From an uncultured Flavobacteriales bacterium (lineage in GTDB: Bacteria > Bacteroidota > Bacteroidia > Flavobacteriales_E > Vicingaceae), in assembly GCA_905479915.1 (NCBI GenBank), contig CAJQOH010000020.1, positions 62,001 through 126,000 on the forward strand: a stretch of 64,000 bases of DNA, given 5' to 3'. Positions 18,808 to 27,885 of the stretch are shown piece after piece; the stretch's first letter is position 1, and the number at the start of each line of letters is the position of its first letter. Below the pieces are notes generated by a model, which searched no databases, had not been told where the DNA came from, and saw only the letters and a list, made by a program, of their open reading frames with translations. The position numbers were made by a program, and so were the translations under genes.

Positions 18808-19737
18808 CTAATTTATTGTCTTATGTACGATATAGGTTGGCCGTTGCTTTACATTTTCAAATGTTCTACCCACATACAATCCCACCACACCCAATACAGA
18901 AATAATTATTCCTGAAAAAAAGCTAATTAAAAGTGCTAAACTTGCCCAACCCTCGGCAACTACATCACTAAAAATATACAACACAACCATTATCACTGCT
19001 ACACAGATAGATAAAAAAGAAAGTAACACTCCGAACTTTACAGTTAAACGCAAAGGCTTATCAGAAAAAGTTAAAATTGTATCCATAGCTAAACGTAACC
19101 GTTTCCCAAAAGAATAAGAAGAACTTCCATCTTCTCTCTCAGCATGTTCAATATCAACTTTTGCATAATTAAAACCAACCAATTGCTGCAGCATAGGGTA
19201 ATACCTATTATGATCTTTAACCATCGCCATTGATTCTACTGCTTTTCTCTGATAACAAACAAAATTAGCTACTGAACTATCTTGTTTTGTTTCTGTTAAA
19301 TAACTTAGAGTAGCATAAAATATGCTGGATAAAAATTTCTTAAAAAAATCGTCTTGTCTATTTTTTCTACTTGCAACCACAATTTCAAAGCCTTCTTTAG
19401 ATTTTGATAAAAGCTTTTCAATTTCTTCAGGCTGATCCTGTAAATCACAATCCATTGTAATAACATACTGACCGCTACTCACATCTAGACCGGCCTGTAT
19501 AGCATGTTGCTGACCGTAATTCCTACTTAATTTAACACCTTTAATCTTTGAGTTTTTTACACAATTTTCTTGAATTACTTCCCAAGAATTATCAGGGCCG
19601 CAATCCTCAACTAAAATAATTTCGTAATTATCCGTTATTTTAGAGACTGCACCAACAATCCGTTCTACCAAATTATTGATAATTGTTTCCGCTTTATAAA
19701 CAGGACTTACTATTGATATTTCTACTTGTTGATTCAC
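18808..19737 (-). CDS. GT2 glycosyltransferase, polyprenyl-phosphate type (paralogue)
   Basis: Same design as the GT2 at 14808-15740: SIVSPVYKAETIINNLVERI, ITMDCDLQDQPEEIEKLL with the metal-binding acids, then two C-terminal helices (ILYIFSDVVAEGWASLALLI and SGIIISVLGVVGLYVG) and a basic tail. Shared phrases (LSRNYGQQHAI versus LSRNFGQHSAI, SDKPLRL versus SDRPLRL) show the two are paralogues. Having both in one operon suggests two lipid-linked sugars, or a heteromeric enzyme. Starts with an ATGA overlap with the methyltransferase gene. Confidence 0.85.
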   Translation of the reverse strand: MNQQVEISIVSPVYKAETIINNLVERIVGAVSKITDNYEIILVEDCGPDNSWEVIQENCVKNSKIKGVKLSRNYGQQHAIQAGLDVSSGQYVITMDCDLQDQPEEIEKLLSKSKEGFEIVVASRKNRQDDFFKKFLSSIFYATLSYLTETKQDSSVANFVCYQRKAVESMAMVKDHNRYYPMLQQLVGFNYAKVDIEHAEREDGSSSYSFGKRLRLAMDTILTFSDKPLRLTVKFGVLLSFLSICVAVIMVVLYIFSDVVAEGWASLALLISFFSGIIISVLGVVGLYVGRTFENVKQRPTYIVHKTIN

Positions 19738-20438
19738 TTTATGGCTCTAATATAATATTGCGCTCCTAATGGGCACCAAGTTAACATTTTTTCCAAACCA
19801 AGAAATATTTTAAATAACTTATAACGAGGAAAAAACAACGTATAATTAAGGCTTTCTGTTTTTAATCCACTCTGATTGGTTATTTTTTTATTGTAAGATG
19901 GTTTTAATAAAACAGCATCTTTATCAAACTCACACTCTCTTACAACTTTTCGTGTTAGAGGGATATTAGGGTTATGCTCAAAATTATAAAATCGCCCCCC
20001 CTTCTTTAAAACACGTTTAATTTCATTTAAAATTCCTTCGTGCAATTTATGTTCTATGTGATGAAACACCATTGAAGTAAATACTACATCAAAGTGATTG
20101 TCTTCAAAAGGCAATATTGTACCATCATAAGCTTTAAAAAAAGCATTACTTATCTTTTTATTTTTAGCTATATCTACACTTGCTTCAGACACATCAGTTC
20201 CCGATATATTTGCATTAGCAAAATGTTTCCGAATATAAACTGAGCTATTTCCATCGCCACAGCCAAAATCTAAAATATTCAACGATTTGTTCGCATCTTC
20301 ATACTTTAAAATCTCAACAATTTTGTATTCACTAAAGTAATCACTATCGGCACCACTAATTTTAATTACTTTATCGTGTGTTTCACGATAATCAACAGCA
20401 TGTTCATCAAAATTATCAAATTGCCTTTCTTCACTCAT
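19734..20438 (-). CDS. Class I SAM-dependent methyltransferase
   Basis: A 234-residue protein with the SAM-binding motif I LDFGCGDGNSSVYI, motif II region DVSEASVDIAK, and FDVVFTSMVFHHIEHKLHEGIL, the post-motif of UbiE/methyltransf_11 proteins. No transmembrane segment; a hydrophobic patch FFPRYKLFKIFLGLEKML sits near the C-terminus. Sandwiched between the 3-ketoreductase and GT2 genes, so a sugar or glycan O- or N-methylation is the natural inference. Substrate unknown. Confidence 0.8.
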   Translation of the reverse strand: MSEERQFDNFDEHAVDYRETHDKVIKISGADSDYFSEYKIVEILKYEDANKSLNILDFGCGDGNSSVYIRKHFANANISGTDVSEASVDIAKNKKISNAFFKAYDGTILPFEDNHFDVVFTSMVFHHIEHKLHEGILNEIKRVLKKGGRFYNFEHNPNIPLTRKVVRECEFDKDAVLLKPSYNKKITNQSGLKTESLNYTLFFPRYKLFKIFLGLEKMLTWCPLGAQYYIRAIK

Positions 20439-20445
20439 AGCTAAC

Positions 20446-21405
20446 TTAACTTGCTTTATCTTTTAACTCTTGTAACAACCTACTTTGGTTTAAAATTTCC
20501 GAATATTTAGGTTCAAAATCATTTTCAAGCACACAACGCTTAAATTCATTTAGAATATTTACAAAGTGATTTTCAGCTTCAATTTCATAATTAATAGTAT
20601 CTCCTTGCTGCTCTAAAGTAATTACAGGTTTAAACTCTGCCCCTGGAGTAAATGATCTTGGAACAATTATTTTTCCTTTACTACCCCAGATTTCATAATT
20701 GCACTGGTAAAAATTATCAAAACCAAAAGCTACTTCAGCAAACATTCCATTTGGTGACTTTAAATAAGCTCCTCCAAATAAATCTACATCAGTATTCATC
20801 GTATTAAGTGTAGCAGCTTCAACCTTAATATCATCACCCAAAAAAAGTTGAGAGGCTCTTACAGTATATGCAGCAGCATCTAAAAGAGCTCCACCACCCA
20901 ATTCTTTATTGTACCTGAAATTATTCTGATCCAAAGGAGGGAAACCAAAGGAACTCCTAAAACATCTCAACTCTCCTATTTCACCTTGCTTTATTAAACC
21001 TTTTACAAAATCATGTTGATGATGATACAGGAACATAAAGTTCTCCATAATCAACAATCCTTTTTCTTTAGCTAAAGAAACCATTTTAATGGCAGATTGA
21101 TAATTCATCGCCAATGATTTTTCAACATGTATATGCTTTCCTGCTTCCAAAGCCTTTGCAACCCACTCTTCATGAAGTCCAGTAGGTAAAGGCATATAAA
21201 CAACATCTATATCATTTCTATCTAATAAGTTCTGATAGCCTTCAATAGCTTCGCAATCAAACTCTAAAGCAAATTGCTCTGCTTTTACTTTTGTTCTACT
21301 CGCTATTGCTACCAACTCAAAATCAGCAATACTTTTTATTGCAGGTATTACAGAACGTCTTGCAATATTCGCACAGCCTAATACTCCTATTCTTAATTTA
21401 CTCAT
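20446..21405 (-). CDS. Gfo/Idh/MocA oxidoreductase, probable NDP-sugar 3-ketoreductase
   Basis: 319 residues with an N-terminal Rossmann domain (RIGVLGCANIARRSVIPAI), VYMPLPTGLHEEW, HVEKSLAMN with the EK-type lysine, and the stretch MENFMFLYHHQHDFV. That last element plus FGFPPLDQNNFRY and GGGALLDAAAYTVRA closely recalls KijD10, which reduces C3 of a dTDP-3,4-diketo-2,6-dideoxy sugar. The adjacent gene encodes an EvaA-like 2,3-dehydratase, the enzyme that makes exactly that substrate, and the two genes abut (21405/21406). So the NAD(P)H-dependent 3-ketoreductase role is well supported by both sequence and context. Confidence 0.82.
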   Translation of the reverse strand: MSKLRIGVLGCANIARRSVIPAIKSIADFELVAIASRTKVKAEQFALEFDCEAIEGYQNLLDRNDIDVVYMPLPTGLHEEWVAKALEAGKHIHVEKSLAMNYQSAIKMVSLAKEKGLLIMENFMFLYHHQHDFVKGLIKQGEIGELRCFRSSFGFPPLDQNNFRYNKELGGGALLDAAAYTVRASQLFLGDDIKVEAATLNTMNTDVDLFGGAYLKSPNGMFAEVAFGFDNFYQCNYEIWGSKGKIIVPRSFTPGAEFKPVITLEQQGDTINYEIEAENHFVNILNEFKRCVLENDFEPKYSEILNQSRLLQELKDKAS

Positions 21406-22824
21406 TTAAACAAACTTTACAGCAGACAATAAACTTCTTGACTGGATATTTAAGTAATTATTAAACTTTATAAATGTCTTAATCTGATTTAATGTCATCC
21501 AAATATACTTATCAGGTACATTCACATCAAAATCATCACCCACTTCAATAATCATGTTTTTATTTTGTTCTTCAAAAAACCGTCCGCCTTCTTCTGATTG
21601 AAATGCGGTATAATGAACTTTTGCATTTTTCGATTCTGGATCTAAAATATAATCCAAAAACGCTACCTCATATTCATTCTTACCTTTACGAAAGTTACCT
21701 GTTAAACACTGTACTGTTGGCGCTAACTCAATAATATCGAAATTTCCACTTTCTAATTTTGCTTGCACTAAAAAATGTAAAACCCCATTAATTTTCTTTA
21801 CTAAAAATGCTATAATTCCTTCTTGGGCAGACTTAACTAAAGGCTGAGTCCAGCTATGCACTTCTCTATTCCCTATTTCTGCTCGTACTGCTATTACAGA
21901 AAAATATTTGAAAGCTTCATGATATATTTTTTCATCGTCTTTTTTCCAATTCGATATCGTATTTAATGGTATTTTTTCAACTTCCAATTCAGCAAAAGCC
22001 TTATGCTTAGTAATCCAAGAAATAATCCCTTCAATACTGTTTAGAGCATTATCCGTATCTAATTCAGATAGCAGTAATGCCTTTTCATGTGCTGATTGAT
22101 TTAATTCACCTATTCTTTTGATCATTTCCAAATCACCAAAAGGAATACCAGAAATAACGGTTCGGGTATCCATATTAATCACATTATCTAACGTTAACAG
22201 CTGCTTAATCTGACCTAATGTTAACCAACAAAAATCCTCTTTCACTTCTATATCTGAAGAAACTTCAATAATAATATTTCTATTTCTTTTCTTTAAAAAA
22301 CGTGCTCCTTGCTCAGATTGTAATTGATCTAACAACACACTCACATCGGCTCTATCTTCTAAGAAATATTCTAAATAATTTGGAGGAGTTCCTTTATGAA
22401 CTTGTGTATAATTACTTTTAGTTGCCTGTAATGTTGGAGATAATTGTACCGCATTAATATTGCCAGGTTCAATTTTAGCTTGCATTAAAAAATACAATAC
22501 TCCATCTATATTCTTAGTTATAATCCCTAAAAAACCAACTTCTGGCTGGTTTATTATTGGCTGAGACCACTCTGAAACAGTCCCCCAATTCGTCTCAACT
22601 TTAATTCCTTCAATTGAAAAGAATTTACCTGAATCGTGAACTAAATTTCCTGTTTCATTATTGAACGACCAATTGCTCATTTCTGAGAATTTAATTGGTG
22701 TTATTTTATGTTGGACATTGGATTTTTTTTCTCCTAGCCACTGCATAAACTTGTCGGTAGAAAGAAATGGATTCTCTAGCGTTAACGCTGATTTCAAAAA
22801 GTTATATTCTGTTATTTGATCCAC
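21406..22824 (-). CDS. EvaA-like NDP-hexose 2,3-dehydratase
   Basis: 472 residues built of two tandem copies of about 230 aa. Each half has a W..QP..N/K motif followed by KxxxGxLxFLxQAKxExGN and an AELAPTxQ-type segment: FLMQAKIEPGNINAVQLSPTLQ in the first and FLVQAKLESGNFDIIELAPTVQ in the second, then RFLKKRNRNIIIEV and RFFEEQNKNMIIEV. This internal duplication defines the NDP-hexose 2,3-dehydratase family (EvaA, TylX3), which removes the C2 hydroxyl from dTDP-4-keto-6-deoxyglucose. First gene of the sugar operon proper, 4 bases after the SpoIIE phosphatase gene. Confidence 0.85.
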   Translation of the reverse strand: MDQITEYNFLKSALTLENPFLSTDKFMQWLGEKKSNVQHKITPIKFSEMSNWSFNNETGNLVHDSGKFFSIEGIKVETNWGTVSEWSQPIINQPEVGFLGIITKNIDGVLYFLMQAKIEPGNINAVQLSPTLQATKSNYTQVHKGTPPNYLEYFLEDRADVSVLLDQLQSEQGARFLKKRNRNIIIEVSSDIEVKEDFCWLTLGQIKQLLTLDNVINMDTRTVISGIPFGDLEMIKRIGELNQSAHEKALLLSELDTDNALNSIEGIISWITKHKAFAELEVEKIPLNTISNWKKDDEKIYHEAFKYFSVIAVRAEIGNREVHSWTQPLVKSAQEGIIAFLVKKINGVLHFLVQAKLESGNFDIIELAPTVQCLTGNFRKGKNEYEVAFLDYILDPESKNAKVHYTAFQSEEGGRFFEEQNKNMIIEVGDDFDVNVPDKYIWMTLNQIKTFIKFNNYLNIQSRSLLSAVKFV

Positions 22825-22828
22825 CTTC

Positions 22829-24964
22829 TTAACTAATTTTCACTCCTAAGATACAGATATCATCTAGCTGTTCAATATCTCCTTTCCAATCCAAAAGGGT
22901 TTTATCTAAGAAATTCATTTGCTTATCCATTTCCTTATCTTGAACAGTAAGTAATAATTGTTTAAATTTCTTATACATGAATTTTTTCCCTTTAACTCCT
23001 CCAAACTGATCAGCATAACCATCTGTAAACAAATAAATAGCATCTTCTCTTTTCAATTCAACTGCTTGTGTTTCATAATTAATTTTATTCTTATCTCCTC
23101 CTATTGCCATTTTATCAGCTTTAAACTCATAAAACTTAATTGAATCCTCGTCAAAAAGAACTTCTTTATTGTCTATTAAATCTTCTGACTTCCTTAATAG
23201 ATACAAGGAGTTATTGGCTCCAGAGTAAGTCAGCCTATTTGATGTTTTATCAATACAACAAATTGAGATATCCATCCCATCTCTAATATTCATGTTATCA
23301 GTTTTGGATTTACCTCCAATTGCTTCAACTACCAATTCATTTAGTTTATCTAAGATTTTTCCTGTATCCGTAATTTTAAAATCTTCTACTATCCTATTTA
23401 AAGAATTGTACCCTATCATACTCATAAAAGCTCCAGGAACACCATGCCCTGTGCAATCTACAACAGAGAAATAAATTTTATCACCAACCTCTTTTATCCA
23501 ATAAAAATCACCCGAAACAATGTCTTTTGGTTGAAAATAAATAAATGATTTAAAGTGTTTTTGCAACAAACCATCATCTGGTAATGTTGCTTGCTGAATT
23601 CTTTCAGCATAATTTATACTATCGGTAATGTCTCTGTTTTTCTCCTCAATAATTTTGTTTTGATCATTAAGAAGGGCATTTGTTTTTTTCTTCTGACTTA
23701 AATTGTAAAAAACATATACAATCATAAGTAAAGCTATTACCAGGCCTATAACAAGAAAGTTTTGTTGTAAATTTTTCTTATCAATCTCTACGTTTCTTAA
23801 TTCCTTTTCGGTATTCAACAAATCTATTTCTTGCTGTTTTTTCTCAGTATTATAAATCCCTTCTAATTCCGCAATTTTCTCTTGACTAGATTTACTTGCT
23901 AAAGAATCCTTCATTGCTGAAAATAACTTATGGTACTTTAGGGCTGTTTTATAATCCTTTCGTATTTCATTTTTATCAGCTAATAAATTATAAAACTCCT
24001 TTTTGAGATCAAAAGCATTTATTTCTTCAGCTATTTCTAATCCTTCTTGATAGTATTGATTTGCTTTTGTAAAATCTCCTAATTCAAAAAAGATATCTGC
24101 ATAATTACTTAACGATATTGAATAAGTTCTTTTATCGCCAAGCTCTTTCCTAATATCTAAAGCTCTCTTAGTAGCTTTTAATGAATTAGGCAAGTCTCTT
24201 AACTCTAAATAACATACCCCAACATTATTTAAAGACCATGCTATTTCTGAAGGATTTTCATATTTTTCTGCAATAGCTAATGACTTTTTAAAGCAGTTTA
24301 AAGCTTCAAAATATCTTTCTTGCGCTATATATATCTGTCCGAGATTATTTTGACAATATTGAGAATAAGGTTCATTCTTCGTTATTTCACAGAGATTCAA
24401 TGCTTCCTTAAAATATTGAATAGACTTGTCTAATTTATCAGTAGCACCATAAACTGCGCCAATTGTAAGGTAGGAAACTATTATTCCTGTAGTATCTTTT
24501 AAGCTTTCATCAGCCTTTAGAGACTGAAAGTAAAGTTTAGTAGCTTGATCATATTCTCCTTCATCGTAAAAGATGTTTCCTAAATTACTTGAAAATTGAC
24601 CGATATAATTAGGCATGTCGAGTTCAACACTTTCATCTAAACCTGCTTGCAAATATTTTTTTGCCAATTTAAAATCATATAAAGCTTTATATGATAATCC
24701 AATAACATTAATCACCTTAAACTTATCCTCTACCATTTTGGGGTTAGAGTTAATCAGTTTTAGCGTTTGTAAACCGTAGTCTATTGCTTTTTTAGGATCC
24801 TCAGATTTATAAAACGCTGTAATCTCAGCGTAAGCTTTTACCTTTAAAGAATCAATCTCAACAGTATTAGAATACGAAATAAGGCTGTCAACATTCGTTG
24901 CAGCCTTATTAATGTTTGCTAAAAAGCAATAGCTTAATAATAATATGAGGTAATACTTATTCAA
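22829..24964 (-). CDS. TPR - transmembrane - SpoIIE-type serine phosphatase
   Basis: 711 residues. A signal-like hydrophobic start (1-21) is followed by about seven TPR units (about 75-345, for example IGQFSSNLGNIFYDEGEYDQATKLY) facing the periplasm, a coiled coil, and a transmembrane helix (FLVIGLVIALLMIVYVFYNL, near 405). The cytoplasmic PP2C/SpoIIE domain has GDFYWIKEV, VDCTGHGVPGAFMSMI, RDGMDISICCID and YLFTDGYADQFGG, so metal-binding aspartates are present. Such proteins dephosphorylate anti-sigma antagonists or similar regulators after sensing outside signals. It is co-directional with and 4 bases before the sugar operon and 3 bases after the mutase gene, so it may govern them. Confidence 0.85.
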   Translation of the reverse strand: MNKYYLILLLSYCFLANINKAATNVDSLISYSNTVEIDSLKVKAYAEITAFYKSEDPKKAIDYGLQTLKLINSNPKMVEDKFKVINVIGLSYKALYDFKLAKKYLQAGLDESVELDMPNYIGQFSSNLGNIFYDEGEYDQATKLYFQSLKADESLKDTTGIIVSYLTIGAVYGATDKLDKSIQYFKEALNLCEITKNEPYSQYCQNNLGQIYIAQERYFEALNCFKKSLAIAEKYENPSEIAWSLNNVGVCYLELRDLPNSLKATKRALDIRKELGDKRTYSISLSNYADIFFELGDFTKANQYYQEGLEIAEEINAFDLKKEFYNLLADKNEIRKDYKTALKYHKLFSAMKDSLASKSSQEKIAELEGIYNTEKKQQEIDLLNTEKELRNVEIDKKNLQQNFLVIGLVIALLMIVYVFYNLSQKKKTNALLNDQNKIIEEKNRDITDSINYAERIQQATLPDDGLLQKHFKSFIYFQPKDIVSGDFYWIKEVGDKIYFSVVDCTGHGVPGAFMSMIGYNSLNRIVEDFKITDTGKILDKLNELVVEAIGGKSKTDNMNIRDGMDISICCIDKTSNRLTYSGANNSLYLLRKSEDLIDNKEVLFDEDSIKFYEFKADKMAIGGDKNKINYETQAVELKREDAIYLFTDGYADQFGGVKGKKFMYKKFKQLLLTVQDKEMDKQMNFLDKTLLDWKGDIEQLDDICILGVKIS

Positions 24965-24967
24965 TTT

Positions 24968-26377
24968 TTAATTCTTAAACGCTGCGTGTACTTTTTCTAA
25001 AATTTTAAATGCTCCTTCAGTAGTAGATGATTCTGCATAGGTTCTTAAAACAGGTTCTGTACCTGAAGCTCTAATCATTACCCACTCATCATTATCAAAG
25101 AAGTATTTATACCCATCTACACTTTCAACTCTTTTTACTTCCAGATCTCCAAAAGATTTATAACCATCGTTTTCACATTTAGCAACTATCGCTAATTTAT
25201 CTTCTTCTTTCAGGTGCATATCAATACGTTCAAATTTAAATGAACCTACAATATCATAAATCCCCTCAATTAATTCCTCTAAAGTCTTACCAGATTTAAC
25301 CATATATTCCCATATAATTAACCCCATCCAAATACCATCTCTCTCTGGAATATGTCCTTTCGTTGCAATACCTCCAGATTCTTCTCCGCCTAACAAAACA
25401 TCGTCAGTTAACATGATTCCTGCAATATATTTGAATCCAATCTTGGTTACTTGATACTCCAATCCATAATGATCACACATCTTTTTTACTTTTGGAGTAA
25501 CAGAAAATGCATTTACCACTTTACCTGAATATTTCTTTTCTTCAACCAAATACTTAATCAATAGCAATATAATGTGATGTGAATCAACAAAATTTCCTTC
25601 ACTATCATACAATCCAATTCTATCGGCATCACCATCTGTAGCTAAACCACAATTTATTTGACCTTCAGACATTTTAATCAACTCCGAAAACTCTCCTAAA
25701 TTTCTATGTATAGGTTCTGGAGCAACACCATTAAATCCTGGGTTATGATCACAGTGTAAGAAGTCTATGTTTGGCAACAACCTTCTCATTACATCTTGTC
25801 CAGATCCAAACATTGCATCATAAGCAAAATTCATATCTGAATTACGAATGGCTTCCATATCAAAATTTGCTTCAACATGATCAACATACATTGTTTCTAA
25901 ATCAATATTCTCAACCAAACCTTTAGCAACTAATTCTTCCATATCAATTGAATCTAAATCAACCGAGTTGTTATCTGGAATTAAATCTTCTACTTCTTGT
26001 ATTTCTTTTGGTAATAGAGGTCCTCCAAAATGACCTTTTAATTTATATCCATTGTATGTTGGAGGATTATGAGATGCTGTTAAAACGATTCCTAAAGATG
26101 CTTTTTGATTTAAAGTACCTAATGAAACCATTGGTGTAGAAACTGGTCCTTTTGCCAAATAAACTTTTACACCTGCACTAGCAAAAACCTTTGTTGTTGT
26201 TGTTGCAAACAACTCTCCTGCATACCTACAATCATGACCAACAACTACTGAGGGGTTCTCGAAATTTTGCTTTAACCACTCTACTGTTCCTAATGTTACC
26301 CTTGCAACATTATCTACTGTAAAATCTTTAGCTATTATAGCTCTCCAACCGTCTGTTCCGAATTTTATCTTTGTCAT
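24968..26377 (-). CDS. Phosphoglucomutase / phosphomannomutase family protein
   Basis: An alpha-D-phosphohexomutase that interconverts hexose 1- and 6-phosphates, the entry to nucleotide sugars. The phosphoserine loop LTASHNPPTYNG has Ser102. The metal loop ATDGDADRIGLYD lies near 245, the sugar-binding loop GGEESGGI near 325, and the phosphate-binding RASGTEPVLRTYAES near the end. At 469 aa it belongs to the short archaeal/bacterial PMM/PGM group. It heads the gene series leading into the SpoIIE phosphatase and sugar operon. Whether it works on glucose, mannose or glucosamine phosphate is not resolvable here. Confidence 0.9.
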   Translation of the reverse strand: MTKIKFGTDGWRAIIAKDFTVDNVARVTLGTVEWLKQNFENPSVVVGHDCRYAGELFATTTTKVFASAGVKVYLAKGPVSTPMVSLGTLNQKASLGIVLTASHNPPTYNGYKLKGHFGGPLLPKEIQEVEDLIPDNNSVDLDSIDMEELVAKGLVENIDLETMYVDHVEANFDMEAIRNSDMNFAYDAMFGSGQDVMRRLLPNIDFLHCDHNPGFNGVAPEPIHRNLGEFSELIKMSEGQINCGLATDGDADRIGLYDSEGNFVDSHHIILLLIKYLVEEKKYSGKVVNAFSVTPKVKKMCDHYGLEYQVTKIGFKYIAGIMLTDDVLLGGEESGGIATKGHIPERDGIWMGLIIWEYMVKSGKTLEELIEGIYDIVGSFKFERIDMHLKEEDKLAIVAKCENDGYKSFGDLEVKRVESVDGYKYFFDNDEWVMIRASGTEPVLRTYAESSTTEGAFKILEKVHAAFKN

Positions 26378-26421
26378 TATTTTCTATTTTTTGAAAGAAG
26401 GTAAATTTAATATTTATTTAA

Positions 26422-26429
26422 TAGCTTTG
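26422..26429 (+). promoter_or_regulatory. Possible -7 box of the DinB-like gene
   Basis: TAGCTTTG matches TAnnTTTG 27 bases before the ATG at 26457. No TTG lies at 17-23 bases, so this is weaker than the other promoters. It supports the later start codon over a TTG at 26391. Confidence 0.35.
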
Positions 26430-26456
26430 AAAGTAATTAAAACAACATTTTTAAGG

Positions 26457-26978
26457 ATGAACAAAGCGCTTAAAAACCACAATTTTGCTGAATATTTTGC
26501 TTACTACATTAGTTTAGTGGATGACTCTACAGATGTAATTACTGCCTTAGAGCAAACTCATCAAAAAACAAACGAGCTTTTAACTTCAATTACTGAAGAA
26601 AAAGGCAACTATGCTTACGATGAGGGAAAGTGGACGATTAAAGAATTATTGGTTCATATGATTGATACCGAACGTATTTTTTGTAATCGCGCATTACGCT
26701 TTGCTAGAAATGACCAAACAGATTTACCCGGTTATGATCATGATGGCTATGTTCCTCATTCTGGTGCTAATGAACGTACCTTAGCCGATATTGCTCATGA
26801 ATTTAATGTTGTTAGACAGGGAACAATAGCATTATTCAATAGTTTTACTCCAGAAATGCTAGAGCGAAAAGGAACTGCTAATGGAAATATACTTACTGTT
26901 TTATCCATCGGATTTATTACTTCAGGACATGAAACACATCATGTCAACATTTTAAAAGAAAGGTATTTAAATAACTAA
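26457..26978 (+). CDS. DinB-like metal-binding four-helix protein
   Basis: 173 residues from the ATG at 26457; the frame extends back to a TTG at 26391, but the extra residues precede the likely transcription start. DinB/YfiT-type features are ELLVHMIDTERIFCNRALRFARND and GHETHHVNILKERYL, which supply the three histidines of the metal site. Members act as divalent-metal-dependent thiol transferases or have unknown roles. Divergent from the mutase gene; its stop overlaps that of the convergent hydroxylase gene by four bases. Confidence 0.8.
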   Translation: MNKALKNHNFAEYFAYYISLVDDSTDVITALEQTHQKTNELLTSITEEKGNYAYDEGKWTIKELLVHMIDTERIFCNRALRFARNDQTDLPGYDHDGYVPHSGANERTLADIAHEFNVVRQGTIALFNSFTPEMLERKGTANGNILTVLSIGFITSGHETHHVNILKERYLNN

Positions 26979-27850
26979 GCGTTCTTATCAGCTTTAAAGT
27001 TAGTACCATCCTCTTTTTTAAAGAGTGTTTTAAATGGATGAAACACTTGCCCTACAAAACCTTTTGGAGTATCATCATTGTACAAGCCCAATTCAGGTTC
27101 TAGTTTATCATTCTTTGGCAGGTAAAAGAATCCAAACAATTGATCCCATACAGTTAATATACTCGCATAATTTACACTATCTGTAGTTGGTACATTTTTA
27201 GCATGGTGCCAGTAGTGTGTATCAGGAGTAATGAATATATACTTTAAAACACCCCATTTTAATTTGATGTTTGCATGAGACATGAACGTAAATGTAAAAC
27301 TCACCCATATCTGAAACACCATATACTCTATTGGAGTAACACCGAAAAAATGAAACGGGATATATGACAATGGTCTAAACACTAAATATTCCATAAAATG
27401 GAAATGGCGGGTACTTCCAAAACCCAACTCTTCTTGAGCATGATGAATTTTGTGAAACTTCCATAATAGCGGTACCTTATGCAATAAAACATGACCAAAC
27501 CAATTGACAAAATCAACCAAAACAAATATAAAAGGGAAAATAATCCAATTGGAATATTCCATTACATTAAACACGATTAAATCTTCTCCAAAAGCAGAAG
27601 ACATCATACCATCCAACCCTATTACAACGGGAAAAACAAGTAAGAAATCATAAAAAAAGATATACAAGAAATCTTGAAAGAACCCTTTCCGACTTAAAAC
27701 GGAATATTTTTTCATTTTGGGGAGAAGTGATTCTAAAAGAAAGAAGGCGCCCGAAAGAAATAAGATCACAAACAAACCATGCTGCCACCAATGCTTCACA
27801 AACAAAAATGGACTTGTTAAATACAATTTATATGTTTCCCAAAAATCCAA
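26975..27850 (-). CDS. Membrane fatty acid hydroxylase / sterol desaturase family protein
   Basis: 291 residues with four to five transmembrane helices and the di-iron histidine boxes of the family: HVLLHKVPLLWKFHKIHH, then FMSHANIK and DTHYWHHAKN. The family hydroxylates or desaturates lipids such as fatty acids, carotenoids or hopanoid-like substrates using O2. Substrate unknown. The C-terminus is soluble and lysine-rich. Convergent with the DinB-like gene; the gene lies 35 bases from mltG. Confidence 0.85.
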   Translation of the reverse strand: MDFWETYKLYLTSPFLFVKHWWQHGLFVILFLSGAFFLLESLLPKMKKYSVLSRKGFFQDFLYIFFYDFLLVFPVVIGLDGMMSSAFGEDLIVFNVMEYSNWIIFPFIFVLVDFVNWFGHVLLHKVPLLWKFHKIHHAQEELGFGSTRHFHFMEYLVFRPLSYIPFHFFGVTPIEYMVFQIWVSFTFTFMSHANIKLKWGVLKYIFITPDTHYWHHAKNVPTTDSVNYASILTVWDQLFGFFYLPKNDKLEPELGLYNDDTPKGFVGQVFHPFKTLFKKEDGTNFKADKNA

Positions 27851-27885
27851 TATTTGCTAGTTTTAGTTTTGTTTAAAAATAGTGA

